Source: Actinomycetota bacterium
GTDB lineage: Bacteria > Actinomycetota > Thermoleophilia > Miltoncostaeales > Miltoncostaeaceae
Length of the DNA stretch: 6,295 bases
Assembly: GCA_005788075.1 (NCBI GenBank)
Contig: SXZC01000080.1
Span: 1-6,295, forward strand
Direction of reading: 5' to 3'
In this document: one piece after another, positions 1 to 4,298 of the stretch
Numbering within the stretch: position 1 is the first letter of the stretch
Layout of the letters: every line of letters begins with the position of its first letter
Translations under genes and position numbers: made by a program
Notes under the pieces: model-generated
Databases searched by the model: none
What the model saw: the letters and a program-made list of their open reading frames with translations, nothing else
What the model was told of the DNA's origin: nothing

Positions 1-1
1 C

Positions 2-499
2 GACGGGCGCCTGACCGCTGGCCAGGGCCGCGTCGTGGACTTCCGCACCACCGTGGTGATCATGACGTCCAACATCGGCAGCCAGTTCATGCTGGACGGC
101 CTGGACGACGCGATCACCGAGGAGCGCGTGATGGGGGCGCTCCGCGACCACTTCCGGCCGGAGTTCCTCAATCGGGTGGACGAGATCGTGCAGTTCGGCA
201 AGCTCACCCGCGGCGACATCGACCGCGTGGTGGACATGCAGATGGCGCGCCTCGACCAGCGGCTCGAGGAGCAGGACATCCGCCTGAGCCTCTCGCCCGA
301 GGCCCGGGAGAAGATCGCCGACGAGGGGTACGACCCGGCCAACGGGGCCCGGCCGCTCAAGCGCGTCATCCAGAAGCGGGTGCAGGATCCGCTCGCCCTG
401 GAGATGCTCACCGGCGCGATCACGCCCGGCGACGACGTCGAGGTGGTCGTGGAGGACGGCGACCTGGTGATGCGGCCGCGCGAGCGCGCCGCGGCGTAG
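2..499 (+). CDS. clpB: ATP-dependent chaperone ClpB, C-terminal part (5' end outside window)
   Basis: This is the last 165 residues of a ClpB/Hsp104-type AAA+ disaggregase, the cytoplasmic hexamer that threads aggregated proteins through its pore together with DnaK. The reading frame is open from base 2, so the gene starts upstream; the GTG at 35 is internal. Visible are the end of the second AAA+ module and its small lid domain: the sensor-1 segment VVIMTSNIGS (fragment residues 18-27), the FRPEFLNR box carrying the arginine finger (51-58), and the sensor-2 motif GARPLKR (115-121), followed by the QDPLA stretch typical of ClpB. The tail ends in a short acidic/basic run and RERAAA. ClpC and ClpA share the sensor motifs, but the EEGYDP-like stretch (here DEGYDP), the QKRVQDPLA segment and the short C-terminus match ClpB better. 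Its 3' end faces the SRPBCC gene across 76 bp. Confidence 0.93.
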   Translation, partial: DGRLTAGQGRVVDFRTTVVIMTSNIGSQFMLDGLDDAITEERVMGALRDHFRPEFLNRVDEIVQFGKLTRGDIDRVVDMQMARLDQRLEEQDIRLSLSPEAREKIADEGYDPANGARPLKRVIQKRVQDPLALEMLTGAITPGDDVEVVVEDGDLVMRPRERAAA

Positions 500-517
500 G
501 GGAGGCAGCCGGTGGGC

Positions 518-549
518 CGGTGACAGTCACCCCCGGGTGACTGTCACCG
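518..549. terminator. Perfect 14-bp hairpin in convergent gap, with self-palindromic arms
   Basis: Bases 518-531 pair perfectly with 536-549, leaving a four-base CCCG loop. The arms contain GGTGACAGTCACC (519-531) and GGTGACTGTCACC (536-548); each is also a palindrome around its central base. The element lies between the converging 3' ends of clpB (stop at 499) and the SRPBCC gene (stop at 576), which is where a bidirectional terminator is expected. No T-run follows on either strand, so it is not a canonical intrinsic terminator. It could instead be a member of a dispersed palindromic repeat family or a paired protein-binding site; the convergent position makes an operator less likely. Confidence 0.6.
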
Positions 550-575
550 CGGTCGCCGGCACGGTCGCCGCCGGC

Positions 576-1010
576 CTACTGGGAAAGCCACTTCGCGAGG
601 CCGGCCACGGCCTCGTCGCCCATGTGGTTGAACGTGCCCTTGAGGAATGGCTCGGCCAGCTTCAGGACGCCCTTCATGCCGAGGGCGGCCGTGTAGGTGA
701 TCTCGCATCCGCCCCCCGGGGCGTCGCGGAAGATGATCTCGTCGCGGGCGGTGGCCTTCTCGCCGGTGCCCTCGATGACCATGCGGGTGGTGGGCTCCCA
801 TTCGGTGATCTCGTAGTTCATCGGCGTGCGCTTGCCGCGGAACTCGGCGACGATCGGGAACACCGTGCCGAGCCCCGGCTGGCCCGGGGTCTCCTGGCGT
901 GACTCCACGAGGCCGGGGTCCCACTCCGACGCGCGCCCGAACTCGGCGACCTGGTGGAAGGCCGCGTCGCGGGCCATGGGGACGGTGATGGTGCGGGATA
1001 CGTGGATCAT
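576..1010 (-). CDS. SRPBCC-fold (START/polyketide cyclase-like) protein
   Basis: This 144-residue protein has the size and pattern of a single SRPBCC (Bet v1/START-like) domain, a helix-grip fold that encloses a hydrophobic ligand pocket. It opens with a beta-strand MIHVSRTITVPMARDAAF and a helix, then FGRASEWDPGLVES, a variant of the family's W-x-P region. The alternating strands NYEITEWEPTTRMVIEG and GGGCEITYTAALGM follow, and a long C-terminal helix closes the domain (roughly residues 115-143). There is no signal peptide or membrane segment, so it is presumably cytoplasmic. The ligand cannot be told from sequence. The ATG overlaps the stop of the upstream membrane-protein gene as ATGA (1007-1010), and a GAGGA Shine-Dalgarno site lies at 1015-1019 on the minus strand, which supports this start and implies translational coupling. 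Such proteins are usually annotated as polyketide cyclase/dehydrase or lipid transport; here that is only a fold-level name. Confidence 0.85.
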   Translation of the reverse strand: MIHVSRTITVPMARDAAFHQVAEFGRASEWDPGLVESRQETPGQPGLGTVFPIVAEFRGKRTPMNYEITEWEPTTRMVIEGTGEKATARDEIIFRDAPGGGCEITYTAALGMKGVLKLAEPFLKGTFNHMGDEAVAGLAKWLSQ

Positions 1011-1456
1011 GGGTTCCTCGGGCGCACTGCGCCGATCGATGCCACGAGCGCCACGATGGCGGCGGCCTGGGCGATGAACAGCCCGATGTCACGGGCCAGG
1101 AATTCCGCGGGTCCGGGCGGGCGCACGAGGCGCCACGCCACGAGGGCCGTCGCGAGGATGGTGAGCGCGAGGCACGTCCAGGCGAGCGCCCGGACGATGT
1201 CGGCGTCGATGGGGAGGAAGCCGCGAACGTCGAGCCACATGAGCGCCGCGGCGATGAGGGTGATGACGGCCGCGGCGAAGGCGATGCGCGCGAGCAGCGT
1301 GGCGTCCCAGCCCGAGGTGGCCTCGGGGGTGAAGGGCGGCGCGACGTCGGCCGTGTACCACGGCAGGAACACGCTGATCGCGAGGATCAGCGCCGCGATC
1401 GCGGTGATGGCGGGGACCGTCCCGCGGTTGGCGCGCACTTGGGGCCCGGTACCCAT
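1007..1456 (-). CDS. Four-helix membrane protein A (FLPW type), function unknown
   Basis: A 149-residue protein with four predicted membrane helices at about residues 14-33, 53-75, 87-108 and 121-143. The first helix ends in FLPW (30-33), followed by a roughly 20-residue Pro-rich loop; helix 2 ends in WLDVRG with Asp76. A short basic tail (RPRNP) ends the protein. No catalytic motif is visible and I do not recognise a named family. The FLPW end of helix 1 and the Asp at the end of helix 2 resemble the three small membrane proteins encoded at 2795-4001, so distant relationship is possible, although the second half is not clearly alignable. The gene is first in a leftward operon and overlaps the SRPBCC gene by four bases. 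The ATG at 1454-1456 is supported by a TAGGAT box exactly six bases upstream and by lack of a Shine-Dalgarno site, as for a leaderless mRNA. Confidence 0.82.
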   Translation of the reverse strand: MGTGPQVRANRGTVPAITAIAALILAISVFLPWYTADVAPPFTPEATSGWDATLLARIAFAAAVITLIAAALMWLDVRGFLPIDADIVRALAWTCLALTILATALVAWRLVRPPGPAEFLARDIGLFIAQAAAIVALVASIGAVRPRNP

Positions 1457-1462
1457 GGGGTC

Positions 1463-1468
1463 ATCCTA
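1463..1468 (-). promoter_or_regulatory. Putative -10 box (TAGGAT) for a leaderless transcript of gene A
   Basis: On the minus strand TAGGAT matches the actinobacterial TANNNT -10 pattern and ends six bases before the ATG of the four-helix protein, so transcription would begin at or next to the start codon. A TTGAGC hexamer (1484-1489, minus strand) could be the -35 box, but the 15-base spacer is shorter than the usual 17. No ribosome-binding site lies in the six-base gap (GACCCC in the minus-strand reading), which is consistent with leaderless initiation. Predicted by eye only. Confidence 0.45.
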
Positions 1469-1480
1469 TCCGCACGCTGA

Positions 1481-1486
1481 TACGCT
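1481..1486 (+). promoter_or_regulatory. Possible -10 box (TACGCT) of the GYD-MBL operon
   Basis: TACGCT fits TANNNT and lies 32 bases before the GTG of the GYD gene, leaving room for a transcript start near 1493 and a short leader with the Shine-Dalgarno site at 1509-1514. No good -35 hexamer is seen 17 bases upstream. It overlaps the possible -35 box of the leftward gene A promoter, so the two directions could interfere. The 62-bp divergent gap must hold both promoters, but the exact hexamer here is uncertain. Confidence 0.3.
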
Positions 1487-1518
1487 CAACGCGACCGGCA
1501 AGGACCCTAGGAGGACGG

Positions 1519-1803
1519 GTGCCGACCTACATCCTGCTCAGCACGCTCAGCCCCCACGGCGCGGGCACCATCAAGGCCAACCCGCAGCGCGTGAAGGAAG
1601 TGAACCAGGAGATCGAGCAGATGGGCGCCAAGGTCGTCCAGCAGTGGGCGGTCCTCGGGCCGTACGACTTCGTGAACATCGTCGAGGCCCCCGACGAGAA
1701 GGTGATCGCCCGGGTCTCGGTGGAGCTCGCCGCGCGCGGCACGGCCCACTTCCAGACGTTGACCGCCATCCCGGTCGACGAGTTCCTCTCCCTCCTCAAG
1801 TAG
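1519..1803 (+). CDS. GYD-domain protein
   Basis: A 94-residue protein that matches the GYD domain family, a small ferredoxin-like alpha/beta fold found in many bacteria and archaea whose biochemical role is not established. Seen are the opening strand PTYILLSTLSPHGAGTIK, the helix with NPQRVKEVNQEIEQMG (about residues 21-36), the strand KVVQQWAVLGPYDFVNIVEAP containing the family GxYD signature as GPYD (47-50), a helix EKVIARVSVELAARG, and the closing strand AHFQTLTAIPVDEF. Length equals that of a single domain, so the protein is complete. The GTG start is fixed by an AGGAGG Shine-Dalgarno site at 1509-1514, four bases upstream. It is the first gene of a rightward operon: the next start lies four bases after its TAG stop. 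Cytoplasmic, probably oligomeric by analogy with other ferredoxin-like small proteins; that is inference. Confidence 0.9.
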   Translation: MPTYILLSTLSPHGAGTIKANPQRVKEVNQEIEQMGAKVVQQWAVLGPYDFVNIVEAPDEKVIARVSVELAARGTAHFQTLTAIPVDEFLSLLK

Positions 1804-1807
1804 CGCC

Positions 1808-2011
1808 ATGGCCGCACGCCGGCGCGGCCTGATCATCGGCGTGGGGCTCGTGGGCCTCGCGGCGTCGCCCCTCGCCGCGCCGCTCCGCCAGGCCGTGCGC
1901 GTGCGCATCGAGCGAGCGCGCCGCAGGTCGCCCGATCCCGTGGAGCCCTTCCTCGAGGCGCCCTGCTACGCCCGCCCCGAGCCGGGCGCGGACGGTCGCC
2001 GGGAGGCCTAG
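1808..2011 (+). CDS. Small one-helix hypothetical protein
   Basis: A 67-residue protein that I do not recognise. It starts MAARRR, has a hydrophobic segment of about 18 residues (GLIIGVGLVGLAASPLAA, residues 7-24), then a strongly basic stretch RQAVRVRIERARRR and a Pro-rich tail with EPFLEAPCY. It could be a membrane-anchored peptide or a protein with an uncleaved signal anchor; basic residues on both sides of the helix make the topology unclear. Support for it being real is its position: it fills the space between the GYD gene and the hydrolase gene with gaps of 4 and 3 bp in the same direction. There is no convincing Shine-Dalgarno site before the ATG, so it would depend on coupling to the upstream gene. 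Confidence 0.6.
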   Translation: MAARRRGLIIGVGLVGLAASPLAAPLRQAVRVRIERARRRSPDPVEPFLEAPCYARPEPGADGRREA

Positions 2012-2014
2012 GCG

Positions 2015-2722
2015 ATGGCCGGCGGCCCCTGGCGCTGGGAGGTGCTGGTGCCCGCGCACCGCATTATCTTCGGCCTGCTCGGCGATGAGGTGGTGGAGAG
2101 CCGGGCGGCCACCACCGAGGGCACGTTCGCCGCGTACCGGCGCCTCGAGGGCGCGGTGCCCGGGATGATCGCCTGGCCCAACACCGTGCTGCTCACCGGT
2201 CCGGAGCCCGTGGTGATCGATCCCGGCTACCAGACCCAGGGGGACATGCTGGATGGCGCGCTGCGTTCACGCGGCATCGCCCCGGCTGACGTGCGCACCG
2301 TGGTGATGACCCACCTGCACTCCGATCACCTGAGCGCGCTGCCGCAGCTTCCGGGGGTCACAGAGGTATGGGTGCACCGCGACGAGCTCGGCACGCCGTG
2401 GGCGCGACGCCAGCGGGGCATCGTCGATGACGCCCCGATCGTGGTGATGGACGGCGCGGAGGGCGCGATACGCGATGGCCTCACGTGGTTCCACACGCCC
2501 GGGCACGCCCCGGGGCACGTGGCCGTGGTGGCCGAGTGCGACGACGCCCGGGTCATCGCCGCGGGCGACACCCTCGGCCCCGACCCTGCGTGGTTCCGCG
2601 AGATGTCGGCACCCGACGGGCTGGAGAACCGCGACCAGCACCTGGACGCCTGGCGGATGATCCGCCAGCGCGCGCCGGCGCTCGTGGTGCCCGGGCACTA
2701 CGCGCCGTTCGCGATCCCCTAG
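2015..2722 (+). CDS. Metallo-beta-lactamase-fold metallo-hydrolase
   Basis: A 235-residue hydrolase of the metallo-beta-lactamase superfamily with the full set of metal ligands. The HxHxDH motif is THLHSDH (His100, His102, Asp104, His105). The third-site His lies in TPGHAPGH (His164), the bridging Asp in AAGDTLG (Asp185), and the last His in VPGHY (His228). The strand VVIDPG (66-71) precedes the motif as in glyoxalase II-like enzymes. The first 45 or so residues are less typical and may shape the substrate pocket. The superfamily includes thioesterases, lactonases and glyoxalase II; the substrate cannot be assigned here. No signal peptide, so cytoplasmic. A GGGAGG Shine-Dalgarno site at 2001-2006, eight bases before the ATG, supports the start; the gap to the preceding small gene is 3 bp, so it is the third gene of the GYD operon. 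Confidence 0.92.
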   Translation: MAGGPWRWEVLVPAHRIIFGLLGDEVVESRAATTEGTFAAYRRLEGAVPGMIAWPNTVLLTGPEPVVIDPGYQTQGDMLDGALRSRGIAPADVRTVVMTHLHSDHLSALPQLPGVTEVWVHRDELGTPWARRQRGIVDDAPIVVMDGAEGAIRDGLTWFHTPGHAPGHVAVVAECDDARVIAAGDTLGPDPAWFREMSAPDGLENRDQHLDAWRMIRQRAPALVVPGHYAPFAIP

Positions 2723-2794
2723 GCGCTCCACGGGAAGGGACGGCGGCAGGCGGCGTCGAAAGGCGTCCCGTCAGAACCCTTCCAAGGAGCACCG

Positions 2795-3181
2795 GTGGAC
2801 CTGCAGGGGATCTCGCGAGAGCAGAAGGAGATGGGAGCAGCCGTCTGCATGCTGCTGTTCATCATCTCCCTGTTCCTCAAGTGGCAGACCTTCGGGCCGA
2901 TCTCCGGATCCGGCGCCGACCTGGGCTCATGGCCCCTCGCGCTGATCATCGCGCTGGTGGCCGGCGGCATCATGGCCGCGGACGGCCTGCGCATGGATAT
3001 GCCGCTGCGCCGCATCAATCCGACGTCGCTCGCCACCTACCTGATGTCGCTGCTCGTCTTCTACGTGGTCGTCTTCATTTTCGCGATCGACGGGCTGTCG
3101 TACGGCGTGTGGCTCGCGCTCATCTTCTCGGTCATCGGGCTCGTCCTGACCTACTCGGTGTACCGCCAGGACACCCGGTAA
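2795..3181 (+). CDS. Four-helix membrane protein B (tandem paralogue cluster)
   Basis: A 128-residue protein of unknown function with a charged N-terminus (MDLQGISREQKE) and four predicted helices at about residues 13-29, 46-63, 78-97 and 103-122; it ends in the short tail YRQDTR. Helix 1 ends in FLKW (27-30), a GSW turn precedes helix 2, helix 2 ends in AADG (Asp63), and IDGLSYG (Asp99, Tyr103-Gly104) precedes helix 4. These positions recur in the next two genes, which marks the three as paralogues. Few charged residues lie inside the helices, so no channel or enzyme role is evident. The GTG start has an AAGGAG Shine-Dalgarno site at 2784-2789, five bases upstream. A 72-bp gap separates it from the hydrolase gene, so a new transcription unit may begin here, although I see no clear promoter. 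Confidence 0.85.
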   Translation: MDLQGISREQKEMGAAVCMLLFIISLFLKWQTFGPISGSGADLGSWPLALIIALVAGGIMAADGLRMDMPLRRINPTSLATYLMSLLVFYVVVFIFAIDGLSYGVWLALIFSVIGLVLTYSVYRQDTR

Positions 3182-3187
3182 CACCGC

Positions 3188-3204
3188 CGCTCGCGCGCCG
3201 AGCG
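3188..3204. terminator. Short GC-rich hairpin between genes B and C
   Basis: CGCTCG (3188-3193) pairs with CGAGCG (3199-3204) around a five-base loop, seven bases after the stop of gene B and just before the putative -10 box of gene C. It could weaken read-through from B into C. There is no T-run, and six-base GC stems occur by chance in DNA this rich in G+C, so it is a weak call. Confidence 0.25.
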
Positions 3205-3210
3205 CGGGCG

Positions 3211-3216
3211 TAGACT
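3211..3216 (+). promoter_or_regulatory. Putative -10 box (TAGACT) for a leaderless transcript of gene C
   Basis: TAGACT fits TANNNT and ends exactly six bases before the GTG start of gene C, the same geometry as TAGGAT before gene A. No Shine-Dalgarno site exists in the gap (CACCGA). Transcription would therefore start at the GTG and give a leaderless mRNA. No -35 match is visible, which is common for such promoters in high-G+C actinobacteria. Confidence 0.5.
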
Positions 3217-3222
3217 CACCGA

Positions 3223-3615
3223 GTGCCTCGCTTCGGAGCCCTCGAGCGCGTCGAGATCCTGGCCGCCATCCTCGGCGGCCTGTGGTGCGGTGCGCTCTTC
3301 CTGCCCTGGTTCGGCATGGGCGGCACCGAGGGCGACCTCACCGGCGCCAACATGATCGATTCGTCGTGGCTGCCGCTCGTCATCGTGGCCGTGGCGTCGG
3401 CGCTGCTGCTGCTCGATGCCGTCACCGTGAGCGGCATGCGGTCGCTGCCGGTGCCGGCCTTCAGCACCTTCCTCATGCCCATCGGGTTGTTCTACACGGC
3501 GCTGTTCATCCTCGCGGGCGACAACTTCTTGTACGGGGCCTGGGTGGCCCTCGGCCTCTCGGCCGGCGCGGCGGTGCTCGCCGCCATGGCCTGGGTCATA
3601 GACCGGCGCGGCTAG
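3223..3615 (+). CDS. Four-helix membrane protein C (tandem paralogue cluster)
   Basis: A 130-residue protein of unknown function with four predicted helices at about residues 10-27, 49-66, 80-98 and 105-126. Helix 1 ends in FLPW (26-29), SSW precedes helix 2, helix 2 ends in LLLDAV (Asp65), and GDNFLYG (Asp100, Tyr104-Gly105) precedes helix 4. It shares this layout with genes B and D, and the stretch between helices 2 and 3 (LPVPAFSTFLM) aligns with RINPTSLATYLM in B. The loop after FLPW is Gly/Asp-rich (GMGGTEGDLTG). The GTG start lacks a Shine-Dalgarno site but has the TAGACT box six bases upstream. The gap after B is 41 bp; the gap to D is 11 bp, so C and D are almost surely co-transcribed. 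Confidence 0.85.
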   Translation: MPRFGALERVEILAAILGGLWCGALFLPWFGMGGTEGDLTGANMIDSSWLPLVIVAVASALLLLDAVTVSGMRSLPVPAFSTFLMPIGLFYTALFILAGDNFLYGAWVALGLSAGAAVLAAMAWVIDRRG

Positions 3616-3626
3616 AAAGGACGCCA

Positions 3627-4001
3627 GTGAATTACCTCAAGTCACTTGATCGCCGGGAGCGGCTCATCGCCGTGGCGATCCTGAATGGCGTCTTCATCAT
3701 CAGCCTCTTCTTTGAGTGGGGCGCCGGCGGCGCCCGCGCGTGGGACGCCGACTCGGTGTGGCTGGCGTTCCTCGCCGCGCTCTTCGCGGGCCTCATCTCG
3801 CTGGCGGACGCCTTCGACTACGAGGTGCCGCGCCTGCCGGGCGCCGGCGTGGCGGCATACCTCACGTCGATCACGCTGATCTATACGGTGGTCGCCCTCA
3901 TGGACATCCGGGACCAGTCGTGGGGCATCATCGTCTCACTCATCGTCTCGATCATCTCCACGTTCATCGCTTGGGGCACGTGGAGGGCCGACCGGGCCTG
4001 A
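3627..4001 (+). CDS. Four-helix membrane protein D (tandem paralogue cluster)
   Basis: A 124-residue protein of unknown function and third member of the run of paralogues. It opens with a charged segment NYLKSLDRRERL, then four predicted helices at about residues 13-29, 43-60, 74-92 and 99-117. Helix 1 ends in FFEW (28-31), SVW precedes helix 2, helix 2 ends in SLADAF (Asp61), and RDQSWG (Asp96, Trp99-Gly100) precedes helix 4. The reading frame is open well upstream of the start, but GTG at 3627 is chosen because an AAAGGA Shine-Dalgarno site lies at 3616-3621, because it follows the stop of C by only 11 bp, and because the resulting N-terminus matches the length of B and C. A longer version would add Arg/His-rich sequence antiparallel to nothing known. 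Followed after 16 bp by the small helical gene E. Confidence 0.85.
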   Translation: MNYLKSLDRRERLIAVAILNGVFIISLFFEWGAGGARAWDADSVWLAFLAALFAGLISLADAFDYEVPRLPGAGVAAYLTSITLIYTVVALMDIRDQSWGIIVSLIVSIISTFIAWGTWRADRA

Positions 4002-4017
4002 TCCGCCAGGAGGGATC

Positions 4018-4266
4018 ATGGGCTTCACCGACAAGGCGAAGGACCTCGCCAACAAGACCGCGGACGCGGCGCAGAAGGGCGCGAAGGACGCGCGCGACAT
4101 GGGCGAGAAGCTCATGCTGCAACGCAAGCTCAACGCCACGGCCGAGGAACTGGGGCACGTGGTGTACCGCCAGCACCAGGGAATGAGGGGGCTCGACGAC
4201 GAGGTGAAGCGCCTCGTGTCCGAGATGAAGGCCCTGCAGGCGGAGATCGACGCCATCCCCGCCTAG
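4018..4266 (+). CDS. Small helical (coiled-coil) cytoplasmic protein E
   Basis: An 82-residue protein without membrane segment or signal peptide. Residues 1-35 (MGFTDKAKDLANKTADAAQ and on) are rich in Lys, Ala and Asp with a repeating amphipathic pattern like that of LEA-type or apolipoprotein-like helices. Residues 35-80 form a second helical stretch with the segment RKLNATAEELGHVVYRQHQG, then a coiled-coil-like end (DEVKRLVSEMKALQAEIDAI). Small proteins that begin MGF-DKAK and carry an RKL...ELG segment are common in actinobacteria, but I know no assigned role. A strong AGGAGGG Shine-Dalgarno site at 4008-4014, three bases before the ATG, indicates efficient translation. It follows D by 16 bp, so it is likely co-transcribed with the membrane proteins; a role as a peripheral partner is possible but unproven. 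Confidence 0.8.
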   Translation: MGFTDKAKDLANKTADAAQKGAKDARDMGEKLMLQRKLNATAEELGHVVYRQHQGMRGLDDEVKRLVSEMKALQAEIDAIPA

Positions 4267-4298
4267 GTGACGCCGATGCCCGCATCCTCCCCGGTCGC

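Noticed and set aside
550..570. Direct repeat of CGGTCGCCG (550-558 and 562-570) beside the hairpin
   Set aside because: Nine bases of low-complexity GC sequence at 12-base spacing is expected by chance here, and no further copies follow.
954..1832. Plus-strand open frame (292 codons) spanning the antisense of gene A and overlapping the GYD gene
   Set aside because: It overlaps well-supported genes on both strands, crosses the divergent promoter gap, and its product is Ala/Arg/Met-rich with no domain pattern.
2485..3213. Plus-strand open frame (242 codons) overlapping the hydrolase gene and gene B in another frame
   Set aside because: Composition is dominated by Arg, Gly and Pro, it has no start signal, and it conflicts with two genes that have motifs or conserved architecture.
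3282..3626. Upstream extension of gene D in the same frame, starting inside gene C
   Set aside because: The added residues are a frame-shifted reading of gene C (Arg/His-rich). The GTG at 3627 has a proper Shine-Dalgarno site and gives a protein the same length as its paralogues.
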